Positions 53,153 to 62,332 of a stretch of 64,000 bases of DNA are shown here, in pieces. The stretch's first letter is position 1. Each line of letters opens with the position of its first letter. A program made the position numbers and the translations under genes. The stretch comes from an uncultured Candidatus Poseidoniales archaeon (GTDB taxonomy: Archaea; Thermoplasmatota; Poseidoniia; Poseidoniales; Poseidoniaceae), in contig CAJJAP010000011.1 of assembly GCA_905182185.1 (NCBI GenBank), forward strand, positions 1 to 64,000, given 5' to 3'. A model generated the notes under the pieces. That model was given only the letters and a program-made list of their open reading frames with translations. It made no database searches and was not told where the DNA came from.

Positions 53153-56100
53153 ATGAAGGGGCGCGCACTGCTGCTTGTACTATTGTTGCTGGGTTCGTTT
53201 CCGGCATTTCCGGCCAATGCAGGTTCGACCACTCATTTCGGCAATTCAACCTCACAGGTCTCGATTTTGTTGGATTTCAATGGCCCAGGACACGATTCCA
53301 GCACCAACATCAGTATCGGTGCGAGTTCGGTAATCACGACTGCAGCACTTGACATCAGAGGTCTTACCAATTCAATCGGCGAAAGGCCCGAATCTATCGG
53401 GCTAGACATTGGCGATGATGGTGATATGGATTGGTTTTGGGGCGGCCCTGGGAATGGCACTTATGGGCATCTAGATGAATTTTCAAACGGGTATAAGCGG
53501 GCCGGACTGAACATGTCCACCGGCAATAATTCGAGTTACCAAATCCGTCTACCAATCAATGCCACAATAAACTCTGCGTCAATGCAGTTTTCGACCTTGA
53601 GCGAACTGACAATATCTGGCAGTGATGTACGCGATTCCTACTTACATCAACCAAACCCCCAATATGGTAACACGGCTCATGCAGATAGCAACTACGGCAA
53701 TCAAAGCGTCACCCATGTTGGCAAAACAGAGTGGTCAAATTGGCATATTTATCGAGGAGTATACTGGTTCGATCTGGGCCTATTACCTGGAGCGACAGTT
53801 CTAGATGCCAACATCTCATTCTATGTCCAAGATGCGGTAAATCAAGCTTCGACCACAACTCCTGTTAGTGCCCAACATACCTATTCAATCCATCCTTTAA
53901 TGAAACAATGGGAGGAAGGCCTTGAGAGTAATGGGCGGGTGTCACAAGCTGCAGGTGTCACCTGGAATAAAGCGATTGACAATCTCACGGGTAGCGATTA
54001 TTCTTGGACGGTTGCAGGTGCCTCTGGCACGACCGACCGGGGCGTTGCAGTTGCAAGTGTAACGGACAGCCCAGCCAACCTTGAGTACAATTGGCTCGAC
54101 TTCAATAATCAAAACTTGACAGATTTGGTACAGAATTGGGTCGATGGTAATGTGACTAATAATGGACTTATTCTTATTGGCGATGAAAACACCAACAAGC
54201 CAGATGGCTCCAGATTAACCATCACGTCGAGGGTTAACGCGACTCATGGTCCGAAATTGGTCGTTGTTTTCGAGGGTAGCGACGATGTAACGGCCGCACT
54301 CGATGTTGGCGCAGATGGCAATTGGGAGTGGAACCATAGCGGAAATCTCAGTAATGCATCGACAGTACCCGATTTTTCTGCTTCGCTGAATTCATATCTA
54401 GGTAATGCTACTCCAAGTTTCACCGATGCGTGGGGTAATGAATTTGTTGATATTCCTATTAAAGTGAGTGCGAATGCCACATTGGTTCTCGATGATATTG
54501 ACATTGAATATGATTGGACCGCAGCAATCGGAGTCTCCCCCCATTCAGACCTACTTACCGAATTGAATCAACATGCTTCGAATCTCACACCAGATGCCGC
54601 TGGCAATGTCAGCATCATCATTAATGTCAGTTCAAGTAGTGCTGGAAAGGTGGAATTACTCAACCTGTGGTTGGGACAAGGTGACCGCCCGCCCTCTATC
54701 ACAACAATTACACTGCCTGGAGAGACTATTGTCCCCGATGGTCAATCTCGGGCTTTTAGCATAGATGTCACCTCATATCAAGGACTATCGAATTTATCGT
54801 GGCTTGCTTTGATTCCTCAGCTTCAGAACAGTACCAGTCAACCAACGTTATTCTATTCCTTTGAAAACAACACTACATGGGCTAATGACCCTGCCGGACT
54901 TGTTAGCAATATCAGTGGTACGTGGATGGCATTGAACAATCAAAACGGTATCATGACATGGGATCTCACAGTCAGTTGGGCATGGTTGCCTGTGCAGGAT
55001 GTTGTTTGGCAGGTTCAGGCGAAGACCATTGATTTACTCCACACAAGTAGGCTTTCAAGCCATACTACAGATCACGAAAGCAGAATGGAAATTACGAGTT
55101 TCACAGTCTGGGACATGAGTGAGCCGACCGACGGTAGTCCACAGATTTATGCTGACGAATGGGTCGCAGGTAGCGATTTACTGCACGTAAAAGGTGATGT
55201 AAGGTTCCTAAATGAAACCAGTAAACCACTCCCAGGAGATGTTCTCATTGAACTAGTGGATATAGGTGCGAATGCAACAGTAGATTTCAATGGTGCTTAC
55301 TCAATCGAGGTGTTTGCTCCACAAGATAGCCACTATGATGGATTTACCATTGCGGCCCACCTCTTCGGGCCATATGATTCAACTGAGCTAGGACTTGCCT
55401 CACTTACTTTCAACATCGATGCGACAAAGCCAGGTTTCCAAGCAAATGCGCCACTTGGTGAAAAAATCCTGCCCTCATTCCAACAATTGTTCAATGTGAC
55501 TATCACCGACGGCACCGATAGCAACGGGCTTGACCTTGGAAGCCTAAGTCTGAGGTGGTGGGTAGAAGGTCTGCACGATAATGGCGATGGTATTCCCCAA
55601 CTAGAGGAATATAGTCAGAAGCCACTACTCAGGGAAGGGGAGAGTGATTTTTTCCACGCTCAATATGATGATACATACAATTCACACGGCCAACAGGTAT
55701 CTTTGTTCATTGAGGGATTTGACAAGACGGGTAATGTAATCTTGAGTGGCTCTGGATTTGAAGCTGATTTGGTGCATTACACATCACTAGTTCCTTCTCC
55801 AACCGAAGTCATATCTGTCAACATAGACTTACCAGGTGGTGACACCCTTACTCCTGCTCACCCCGGTTGGCTAAACATCAGTATTAGGGATGTAAATGGC
55901 CTAGATGATATTGAGGGCATCATCATCGATCTCGGCCTGGGCAATACACTGTCCTATGATAGAGATAGATCATTCGATTCTAGTAATCCATTGCTCGAGG
56001 TTTCAGGATTCACATTCTTAGTCCAAGGAGAAGAAATTACTCTCAATCTCTCATTCACCGCATCTCCGCTATTTGATGATATGTCGGTAGGTGAGATGGA

Positions 56101-57373
56101 AATTACACTCAAAGTCAATGACTCATCAGGCGAGCATATCACCGAGACTGGACTTTACTGGCGCTTTAATGCCGATGTTATGCTAGTCGAATCTTCAATG
56201 AGAACCTTCGGGGCCGAATCACGTCTACTTGTGTATGATGATTATGTCACACTCGGTCAGAGGCTGGTGGTAGAGGGTAGGGTACGTTATGTCGCCGCAG
56301 ATCTGGCGCCAGCTTCAGGTTCTTATTCGGTTATGCTCGAATCCCCCCTTGACCTTCCTCTCTTGGTGATGACAGATGCCGATGGCAAGTTTGAAGGGAC
56401 GATGGACGCCCTTGGCAGTGGATTGTACCGCGTGGTTATCCACGTCAATGGTGGTGTGGGATCTGTGGTTTCAAGTCCGGAACCGATTCGTCTGCAGATT
56501 GATGATGAGGCACCTTTGATAGTAGGTCACGAGCCGACGATAGTATCTACAAATTCAACCGAACTCCAATTACAATTTGATATCCAAGAAGCGGATTCAG
56601 GCCTGCCGGAACAAGAGATTAGGGTTCAATGTGTCCAGACTAACGGCCTTCAATTATTTGGGGACATGATAGAGGGCACAGCTATCATAATCATTCCAGG
56701 AGAGGTCAGTCGTTATCTCGTGAACCTAAGTTCACAGCCCATCCAAGGTGAAAACCTAGATTGCTGGTTCGATGTTGCCGATATGGCTGGAAATAATCTG
56801 ACAGGTGAAGGTTCAGCCAAGACCTGGCCCCTTCGCATCCAAGTAATCGAAACTAGACCCGACATCAGTGCTGAACGGATTACTGTGGCGGATTCTTCGC
56901 TAATTATCGGCCGGGTGACCACTGTCAGTATTGAGGTTTTCAACAGCGGCGCTCACGATCCTTCGACATTCAACATAACTTTGGAGACTCATAAACTCCA
57001 CAATGAAAGAATCATCATCAAAGAAGTTGAAACAATCCAAACATCAATTCTGAACGGGGAAGTGACGATAGTGACCTTCGAATGGATGCCTGACTGGGAA
57101 GGTGAAATGGAACTGGTGGTGCGAATAGATTCGAGTCAGGTCATTGACGAGTTCGACGAGGGCAACACCTTTTCGTTGAATGTTAAGGTCGATCCCGTTC
57201 CAGAACCAGAGGGGTTCTTTGCATCTCAATCAATGAGGCTACTTTCCGGGATAGGGTTGATTGGCGTTGTTTGTGTTGGATTGCTATTATTTGCGACACG
57301 CCGAATCTCCGAAGGCGAGGATTCAGAGTGGCTTGAAGAAGAGGAAGACGATGATGATTATTCAGACGCTTGA
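53153..57373 (+). CDS. Giant exported modular surface protein with C-terminal anchor
   Basis: 1406 residues: signal peptide ('ALLLVLLLLGSFPAFPANA'), a DNRLRE-like beta domain (~residues 150-270; 'GVYWFDLGLLPGATVLDANISFYVQDA'), several Ig/Big-like beta domains, a CARDB-like module near the C terminus ('PDISAERITVADSSLIIGRVTTVSIEVFNSG' and 'VIDEFDEGNTFSLNV'), a transmembrane helix ('GIGLIGVVCVGLLLFATRR') and an acidic cytoplasmic tail. No catalytic motif found. N-glycosylation sequons are plentiful. Likely an adhesin, S-layer-associated or structural envelope protein. Base composition is somewhat richer in GC than its neighbours. Confidence 0.8.
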   Translation: MKGRALLLVLLLLGSFPAFPANAGSTTHFGNSTSQVSILLDFNGPGHDSSTNISIGASSVITTAALDIRGLTNSIGERPESIGLDIGDDGDMDWFWGGPGNGTYGHLDEFSNGYKRAGLNMSTGNNSSYQIRLPINATINSASMQFSTLSELTISGSDVRDSYLHQPNPQYGNTAHADSNYGNQSVTHVGKTEWSNWHIYRGVYWFDLGLLPGATVLDANISFYVQDAVNQASTTTPVSAQHTYSIHPLMKQWEEGLESNGRVSQAAGVTWNKAIDNLTGSDYSWTVAGASGTTDRGVAVASVTDSPANLEYNWLDFNNQNLTDLVQNWVDGNVTNNGLILIGDENTNKPDGSRLTITSRVNATHGPKLVVVFEGSDDVTAALDVGADGNWEWNHSGNLSNASTVPDFSASLNSYLGNATPSFTDAWGNEFVDIPIKVSANATLVLDDIDIEYDWTAAIGVSPHSDLLTELNQHASNLTPDAAGNVSIIINVSSSSAGKVELLNLWLGQGDRPPSITTITLPGETIVPDGQSRAFSIDVTSYQGLSNLSWLALIPQLQNSTSQPTLFYSFENNTTWANDPAGLVSNISGTWMALNNQNGIMTWDLTVSWAWLPVQDVVWQVQAKTIDLLHTSRLSSHTTDHESRMEITSFTVWDMSEPTDGSPQIYADEWVAGSDLLHVKGDVRFLNETSKPLPGDVLIELVDIGANATVDFNGAYSIEVFAPQDSHYDGFTIAAHLFGPYDSTELGLASLTFNIDATKPGFQANAPLGEKILPSFQQLFNVTITDGTDSNGLDLGSLSLRWWVEGLHDNGDGIPQLEEYSQKPLLREGESDFFHAQYDDTYNSHGQQVSLFIEGFDKTGNVILSGSGFEADLVHYTSLVPSPTEVISVNIDLPGGDTLTPAHPGWLNISIRDVNGLDDIEGIIIDLGLGNTLSYDRDRSFDSSNPLLEVSGFTFLVQGEEITLNLSFTASPLFDDMSVGEMEITLKVNDSSGEHITETGLYWRFNADVMLVESSMRTFGAESRLLVYDDYVTLGQRLVVEGRVRYVAADLAPASGSYSVMLESPLDLPLLVMTDADGKFEGTMDALGSGLYRVVIHVNGGVGSVVSSPEPIRLQIDDEAPLIVGHEPTIVSTNSTELQLQFDIQEADSGLPEQEIRVQCVQTNGLQLFGDMIEGTAIIIIPGEVSRYLVNLSSQPIQGENLDCWFDVADMAGNNLTGEGSAKTWPLRIQVIETRPDISAERITVADSSLIIGRVTTVSIEVFNSGAHDPSTFNITLETHKLHNERIIIKEVETIQTSILNGEVTIVTFEWMPDWEGEMELVVRIDSSQVIDEFDEGNTFSLNVKVDPVPEPEGFFASQSMRLLSGIGLIGVVCVGLLLFATRRISEGEDSEWLEEEEDDDDYSDA

Positions 57374-57524
57374 AAGTCATGCGGTTATGAAACACAGGTG
57401 AACCGGTCTGAGATGTCACTTTTAGAGGGTAGATGCAGAGGGCACTTTATGCAGGTATTCGCATGGTTCCCCTTTAAAATGGAAATTGGCCAACCCTTAT
57501 TTCATAGCAGTTATTGGTGGTGCC

Positions 57525-57881
57525 ATGGTCGAAATTCAATGCCCTCATTGTGATGAAGACATTGAATTAGAGGATGACGTTTTTGGATTATTTGATTGTC
57601 CACATTGTGATGAAGAATTCTCCTGGGAAGATGATTCCGATGATAGAGACGTTTCAAACGAATACACAACCAATCCACTCAAGATTAGCGGGATAAAAGT
57701 CGGATTAGGTCTTCTACTCGTTGCAGCAATCGTTTGGCCTGTGGGACCGGCTCTATTCAATGCTGGAGCATCTACGGCTGTGTATGATAATGTGATCTCG
57801 TTCTTAGTTTCATTCGTCATTTTTAGTGCTGGTATTAGTGTTTTATTTGCGGCGGGAATAATGAAACTTCTTAGGGGATAG
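57525..57881 (+). CDS. Zinc-ribbon membrane protein
   Basis: 118 residues. Two zinc knuckles in one acidic N-terminal ribbon (CPHC at 5-8 and CPHC at ~24-27, 'IQCPHCDEDIELEDDVFGLFDCPHCDEEF'), then two transmembrane helices ('VGLGLLLVAAIVWPVG' and 'FLVSFVIFSAGISVLFAAG'). No known family. The start at 57525 (MVEIQCPHC) is chosen over the track start, which adds 13 residues without merit. Confidence 0.75.
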   Translation: MVEIQCPHCDEDIELEDDVFGLFDCPHCDEEFSWEDDSDDRDVSNEYTTNPLKISGIKVGLGLLLVAAIVWPVGPALFNAGASTAVYDNVISFLVSFVIFSAGISVLFAAGIMKLLRG

Positions 57882-58010
57882 AATAAACGAAAGTTAGCAT
57901 CTGGACAATGTCAACATCTAATCTCCATGACCATTGACCGATTGTTGATTTCATCAAGAAGTAGGATGAACCAATTCAAATTAATAAGTGAATTGTTTTT
58001 ACCGCATATC

Positions 58011-58160
58011 ATGGTTGAGCACCCGCCGTTTCACGGGACTGTTTTCCAAGTCAAGGTTTGGAATGCTATGAAAGAAATACCTCGGGGGAGGTCCGAACCT
58101 ATACTGAAATTGCGATTCAAATAGGGCACCCGAATTCCGCCCGTGCGGTACCCACGAATA
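58011..58160 (+). pseudogene. ogt: Remnant of methylated-DNA-protein cysteine methyltransferase (Ogt/MGMT)
   Basis: The 57927-58124 ORF contains 'FHGTVFQVKVWNAMKEIPRG' typical of the MGMT C-terminal domain. A frame change at about 58105 lets it continue as 'RTYTEIAIQIGHPNSARAV', the next conserved stretch. The PCHR active-site Cys region that should follow is absent; after 'RAVP' the sequence loses homology. So an alkylated-base repair gene has decayed or been truncated here. Confidence 0.75.
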
Positions 58161-58277
58161 TGACGTCGTTTACGAGGGCCCCCCTTGTGTTCAAAGTTAG
58201 TGTTTGAAAGAATTTGTGCGTAGGCCCATTGATTTTGTGCCCCTAGTGTGATATATACCCCCCAGATATCAGTAACT

Positions 58278-58637
58278 ATGCAACCTCACTCGCAACAAGA
58301 CCCTACTCCAATTCTTAGTGGAATGGTACAAAAACCAAGACAGCAAAGCATCACGGGTGCACCATCTACAAATGCCACAGCCGCATTAGTTCTTTCACTA
58401 TTGGGAATCATTGGAATTTTTTTTTATGGTCTAGGAATCTTTTTAGTAATCCCTGGCCTTATTCTTGCGAATAGAGCATTACTAATCACAAATCAATTTC
58501 CAAATCACCCAGATGCAGGGGTGGCCAAAGCTGCAAACGTTTGTGCACAGATTGGAATTGGTATATTCATAGCCATGATCATATTAGTCGTGGTTGGTGG
58601 TCTGTTGTATGTCTGGGCTTGGAACCAAGTATGGTAA
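58278..58637 (+). CDS. Small DUF4190-like membrane protein
   Basis: 119 residues from ATG 58278. Polar, Gln/Pro-rich N-terminal tail, then two transmembrane helices around 'ALVLSLLGIIGIFFYGLGIFLVIPGLILANRALL' and 'IGIGIFIAMIILVVVGGLLYVWAW', the DUF4190 layout. Function unknown; probably a small envelope component. Confidence 0.7.
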   Translation: MQPHSQQDPTPILSGMVQKPRQQSITGAPSTNATAALVLSLLGIIGIFFYGLGIFLVIPGLILANRALLITNQFPNHPDAGVAKAANVCAQIGIGIFIAMIILVVVGGLLYVWAWNQVW

Positions 58638-58960
58638 TAAGGAAAATCAACAAAAATTGCAAATAGGAATTGGGCGGGCGATACGCTTGGACTAACATCT
58701 ACACACCTATATATTTCAGGCGAGTCAACTTTGGAGATGTCGGAACTGAATTATGGGCAATTCAATATTAGTCAACAACTCGCAGTCTTTGTCAATAGCC
58801 TTTATGCCAAAAATAAGTGTTTGTGTTTTGTTCACAAGGGTCTATGCTCAAACCCATGTATACAAGATGAGTGTTTGCAAGGGTTAGCAGTGGGTGCTAT
58901 TCGTCGCTACCCAGTGATTGGGCTGAATCATACGTTTCTATGTCGAAACAACTGGTTATT
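58638..58960. other. 323-bp region without a convincing gene
   Basis: Contains only the open frame 58731-59057 (108 residues, plus strand), which is Cys-rich and has no recognisable domain and runs antisense into the ribbon-helix-helix gene. An AT-rich leader with 'ggagatg' precedes its ATG. I see no RNA gene or repeat. It may be an untranslated region or a decayed gene. Confidence 0.4.
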
Positions 58961-59386
58961 TCAACAACACCCGGAATCGCGCATGGGGGCAGATATTAAC
59001 GAAACCTTGTCAACGTTTGGAATATTTTGCAACTGTCCAACGGTTTCACGGTACTGAGAAGCCGTACCAATGGCATGCATGACGTCGACACAGGTATGAC
59101 TGTGATTGAGGCAGCTATGGCTGTAAGAAGTGATTTCAAGTTTATTTGAATGACGAATTTCCATTAACTTGTGCTCGATACCATGTTGGTAGTAAATGAT
59201 CAAGTGAGCCTCAACGATTTCATCATCTTTCATGCTCGCAATTTCCCCTCTCTGTTGAACGTCGGCATAATACAACGCAGCATCTCGAAGGAATTTACTC
59301 CGGTTCTTGTATCCTGATTTTTCAATTAGGTTTTCAAGTCCTTCCGCAAAAGATTTGTCGGCGCTAAACGATATTATTTGACTCAT
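58961..59386 (-). CDS. Ribbon-helix-helix metal-responsive regulator (NikR-like), zinc-uptake locus
   Basis: 141 residues from the internal Met 'MSQIISFSADKSFAEGLENLIEKSGYKNRSKFLRDAALYY', an RHH/CopG DNA-binding domain as in NikR. The C-terminal half has the ACT-like NikR metal-binding flavour: 'AHLIIYYQHGIEHKLMEIRH' and several His/Cys ('SHSCLNHSHTCVDVMHAIG'). Placed just downstream of znuB, same strand, so it most likely senses zinc and represses the znu operon. Inverted repeats 20-45 bp upstream may be its own operator. Zinc rather than nickel is inferred from location. Confidence 0.82.
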   Translation of the reverse strand: MSQIISFSADKSFAEGLENLIEKSGYKNRSKFLRDAALYYADVQQRGEIASMKDDEIVEAHLIIYYQHGIEHKLMEIRHSNKLEITSYSHSCLNHSHTCVDVMHAIGTASQYRETVGQLQNIPNVDKVSLISAPMRDSGCC

Positions 59387-59405
59387 ATCTTGGAATATGG
59401 GTGCG

Positions 59406-59432
59406 CTGTTAATAATAATACCCACTTAACAG
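59406..59432. promoter_or_regulatory. Inverted repeat upstream of the NikR-like gene
   Basis: CTGTTAA (59406-59412) and TTAACAG (59426-59432) form a 7-bp inverted repeat with a 13-bp spacer, and the neighbouring TTAATAA/TTATTAA pair (59409-59415, 59433-59439) adds a second symmetry. It lies 20 bp upstream of the regulator start, as an autoregulatory operator would. AT-rich DNA makes such repeats common, so weight is moderate. Confidence 0.45.
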
Positions 59433-59547
59433 TTATTAATCAGTCTTGAATCATTTCGACCTTTAGGGAACTTGGAGATGGCTAAGATTTCTCTTTTGTA
59501 TCCCGGTGTGGTTGACAAAAGGCGTTACGTCTGACCAAGATGAGTAC

Positions 59548-60462
59548 TCACAAGTTCTCTTTCGGCTTGATGAGAGTGAGAAGTACAGTTTTCGAAATGG
59601 CTACAAGAGCGAAAATAATTGCTGCCACCAAAGCAATCATCGAACCGCTACCGGTTTCTAATTCGGCAGAAAGATAGAGCCCAAGTAGGACAGAGAGTAA
59701 GCCAAAGAACTGGGTCCAAATTACGCAAGAACGGAAACTTTTCCCTAAAAATTGGGCCGTAGCTGCAGGTGTGACTAGTAATGCAGTGACGAGCAATGTC
59801 CCTACAACTTGTACCATACTGACTACAACTGCGGCAGTAATGATGCTGAACAAAAGACCGAGTGAACGAACAGGCAAGCCTTGAACTCGGGCAGCGAGTG
59901 GATCGATTGTCGTCGCCAGCAGACCATTATGCATCAATGCAAGTGCGATTAATGAAACCATGCTGATCAAGAAGATTAAATCAAAACTTTCGCTATCGAT
60001 TAAGAGAAGGTTACCGAATAAGTACCCTTCAATATCCGTCGTGATACCTCCACCCCAAATGCGTAAAATGACCAAACCAAGGGCGAGCATCCCGGTTAAA
60101 AAAATTGCAATTGACGCATCACCAGTGAGCAGTTCTCTTGTTTGCATTTCATGGATGAGCACAGCCGCAATGACGCTGAATAACAATGCATACCAAAGTG
60201 GACCTGTTGCGCCTAAAACTACACCAACGGCCACACCTCCGAAAGAGACGTGTGCAAGACCATCGCCGATGAGTGCGAGGTTTCTGATGAGAAGGAAATT
60301 ACCGAGGTATCCAGCAACTACAGTGACCAACAATGCTGCAATAAGAGCCCGTTGAAACATTTCAAGCGTGAAAAAGTACGGGAAGATTTCTCCTGGTATC
60401 AGTGGTTCAAGGCTTTCCAAAAGGGGAAAAATAACTTCTAAAACTTGAGAACCAAGACCCAT
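59548..60462 (-). CDS. znuB: Zinc ABC transporter permease (ZnuB-type)
   Basis: 304 residues, eight or nine transmembrane helices. 'ALIGDGLAHVSFGGVAVG' is the ABC-3 permease signature; 'LLTGDASIAIFLTGMLALGLVIL' and 'VVGTLLVTALLVTPAATA' follow. ATG overlaps the znuC stop by 1 nt (TAATG), so translation is coupled. It imports Zn2+ (or Mn2+/Fe2+) with ZnuC and the lipoprotein ZnuA. ABC-3 family members differ in metal choice; the His-rich partners favour zinc. Confidence 0.93.
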   Translation of the reverse strand: MGLGSQVLEVIFPLLESLEPLIPGEIFPYFFTLEMFQRALIAALLVTVVAGYLGNFLLIRNLALIGDGLAHVSFGGVAVGVVLGATGPLWYALLFSVIAAVLIHEMQTRELLTGDASIAIFLTGMLALGLVILRIWGGGITTDIEGYLFGNLLLIDSESFDLIFLISMVSLIALALMHNGLLATTIDPLAARVQGLPVRSLGLLFSIITAAVVVSMVQVVGTLLVTALLVTPAATAQFLGKSFRSCVIWTQFFGLLSVLLGLYLSAELETGSGSMIALVAAIIFALVAISKTVLLTLIKPKENL

Positions 60463-61280
60463 TATTCTTCCTCCTTCTTCTCATGGCTGTGGTGATGATG
60501 GTGGTGGTTGTGGTGATCGAATTCATCATGCCCATGTACGTGCTTAATGCCACGGAGGTCTGCCAAACCAGTCAAATCAGGGAATTGATCTGAAGGGCCA
60601 TCGAATTGTATTGATTCTTCAAGGTAAATCATTCGGTGAGTGGTTTGGCGTATCGCTGCGAGGTCATGGGAAACCATGAAAATAGTCTTGTTTTGTTCGT
60701 GACACAATTTGTCGAGGAGTTGCAGGAGTGAGTTACGTGATTCACGGTCAATACCAACAAGTGGTTCATCCAGGAGGATAAATTCTGCTTCTGAAGCAAG
60801 CACACGTCCAATGACTGCACGTTGACGCTGGCCACCGGACAATCGGGAGACATCTACATCAGCAACATGGCTAAGACCGACCATCTCTATTGCTCGTTCA
60901 ACACGAGCGTTCGAGATTTTCTTCCGCCAAAAGAGGTTCTTTTTGTTGAGTGTCCCCAGTCTGACCAGTTCTCGTACGGTGAGCCGTATGTGAGGAGGCA
61001 GGCTCGCAGCAGCTTGTGAAACCCAACCCACCTTTCCGAACGTTTTGTTGCTTGAAGGAGGCTGACTGTAAATCTCGATGGAACCTGCTTGCGAGTGTAA
61101 AATGCCAAGAATGGCCATCAAAAGTGTCGATTTCCCGCTACCATTGGGCCCTACTAATCCTACAAATTCACCACATTGGATCTCCAAGTTGATGTCCTTG
61201 AGCACCGATTTATTGGAGCGATTGACGTAAAGTCCCTGTACTTTGAGTACAGTTTCTTCACATGCAAATGTTTCAATCAT
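60462..61280 (-). CDS. znuC: Zinc ABC transporter ATP-binding protein (ZnuC-type)
   Basis: 272 residues. Walker A 'GPNGSGKSTLL', signature 'SRLSGGQRQRAVI', Walker B 'FILLDEPLVGID', switch His in 'MVSHDL'. C-terminal His-rich tail ('HDEFDHHNHHHHHHSHEK') likely binds zinc and might sense the cytoplasmic level. Second gene of the minus-strand znuA-znuC-znuB operon. Confidence 0.95.
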   Translation of the reverse strand: MIETFACEETVLKVQGLYVNRSNKSVLKDINLEIQCGEFVGLVGPNGSGKSTLLMAILGILHSQAGSIEIYSQPPSSNKTFGKVGWVSQAAASLPPHIRLTVRELVRLGTLNKKNLFWRKKISNARVERAIEMVGLSHVADVDVSRLSGGQRQRAVIGRVLASEAEFILLDEPLVGIDRESRNSLLQLLDKLCHEQNKTIFMVSHDLAAIRQTTHRMIYLEESIQFDGPSDQFPDLTGLADLRGIKHVHGHDEFDHHNHHHHHHSHEKKEEE

Positions 61281-61366
61281 GATGTTGCACCTATCGTGGG
61301 CTGTTCGAGTTCATCTATCAATTGTCCGTCATACAGTCACCAATAGTGAGTGAAACGAAACTGTGT

Positions 61367-62332
61367 TCAGCAACCCAGACCAGCTTTCAGGTTAACCAGA
61401 TTCTTTTGCATCAACGACAGATAATCATCATCGCTGTTGCTTGGGGGTAATTCCATGGTGTAAAGATACTGAATGGATACGCCGGATGGCATTGTGGATG
61501 ATGTTGTTTGATCAACAATGCTCTTTACTGCATCTGGAGAGGTGAACTCTTCAATGTAAAACACTGAAACGTCCTCTTCTTGGAGGTATTCTACGGCCAT
61601 TGCAATGTCTTCAGCAGTTGGCTCTCCTTCGGGGTCAACGCCATGAACGGTGATGAACTCGAGGTCGTATCGGTTTGCCATGTAATTGTAAGCCGCATGG
61701 TTAGCAACAACTGTTGAGTTGCTACACGTACCTGTATCCGAGAATGCTGCCTCGTAGTCAGTGTGCAATCCATCAAGTTGAGCAATGTAAGCAGCCGCAT
61801 TTGCCTTGAATGTCGCCTCTTGGCTCGGGAAGAGCGTTATGAGGTTTTCCAATACGAGGTTGACTTGTGCCTTGAATGCTAGAGGGTCGAGCCAACTGTG
61901 TGGGTCGAACGCCAAATCTTCTTCGTGACCTTCTTCATCATGGTCATCGTGGTCGTCATGATCGTCATCATCTTCGCCGTGAGCATCATGGTCGTCATCA
62001 TCTTCGCCGTGGGCATCATGGTCGTCATCATCTTCGCCGTGAGCATCATGATCGTCATGGCCGTCCATAATGACGAAGAGTTCGACATCGTGTGGAAGAG
62101 CAATTCCATAATCACCTTCTTCTTCAATGTGCAGTACAGCATAACCTGCTTCGTGGTCTTCATGTTCAGCGTGTTCGTCATGCCCTTCATGTTCTTCAAC
62201 GAAGTGATTTACAGATTCAACGAAAGTTGTAAGTTCTGTCAAGTTAAGGAGGCCGTCACTGTCCACGTCTGATAGATTAAAATTCTCCATCAATTCACTT
62301 TCTTTCGTCATGCTCGTCATGGTCATCGTCAT
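61367..62332 (-). CDS. znuA: ZnuA-type zinc-binding lipoprotein, C-terminal part
   Basis: Third piece of a frame-broken ZnuA. Begins at an EF-hand-like 'DVDSDGLLNLTEL' and passes through the His/Asp repeat region into the ZnuA C-terminal lobe: 'FDPHSWLDPLAFKAQV' (His ligand), 'VVANHAAYNYMANRYDLEFITVHG' (His ligand), 'VFYIEEFTSPDAV' (acidic ligand) and 'SIQYLYTMEL'. Frame is joined to the middle piece near 62310 ('DEHDERK' to 'ESELMENFN'). Confidence 0.85.
   Translation of the reverse strand: MTMTMTSMTKESELMENFNLSDVDSDGLLNLTELTTFVESVNHFVEEHEGHDEHAEHEDHEAGYAVLHIEEEGDYGIALPHDVELFVIMDGHDDHDAHGEDDDDHDAHGEDDDDHDAHGEDDDDHDDHDDHDEEGHEEDLAFDPHSWLDPLAFKAQVNLVLENLITLFPSQEATFKANAAAYIAQLDGLHTDYEAAFSDTGTCSNSTVVANHAAYNYMANRYDLEFITVHGVDPEGEPTAEDIAMAVEYLQEEDVSVFYIEEFTSPDAVKSIVDQTTSSTMPSGVSIQYLYTMELPPSNSDDDYLSLMQKNLVNLKAGLGC
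61960..62050 (-). repeat. Three-copy 30-bp direct repeat in znuA His/Asp region
   Basis: Unit 'catcatggtcgtcatcatct' plus 'tcgccgtgag' recurs three times in succession with a few base changes (61957-62050), encoding DHDAHGEDDD x3 on the minus strand. A coding metal-binding repeat, not a CRISPR: unit length and spacing are continuous, with no unique spacers. Confidence 0.9.

Noticed and set aside
57927-58124. ORF start at 57927 as a real 65-residue gene
   Set aside because: Only the last part matches MGMT and the frame breaks at once after; treated as an ogt remnant beginning near 58011.
58731-59057. 108-residue plus-strand ORF
   Set aside because: Overlaps the RHH regulator antisense, lacks a recognisable domain and has uneven composition; not called as a gene, though the Cys content is noted.
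61957-62050. 30-bp tandem units looked like a CRISPR-type array
   Set aside because: No unique spacers; units are contiguous, in frame, and encode a His/Asp metal-binding repeat inside znuA.
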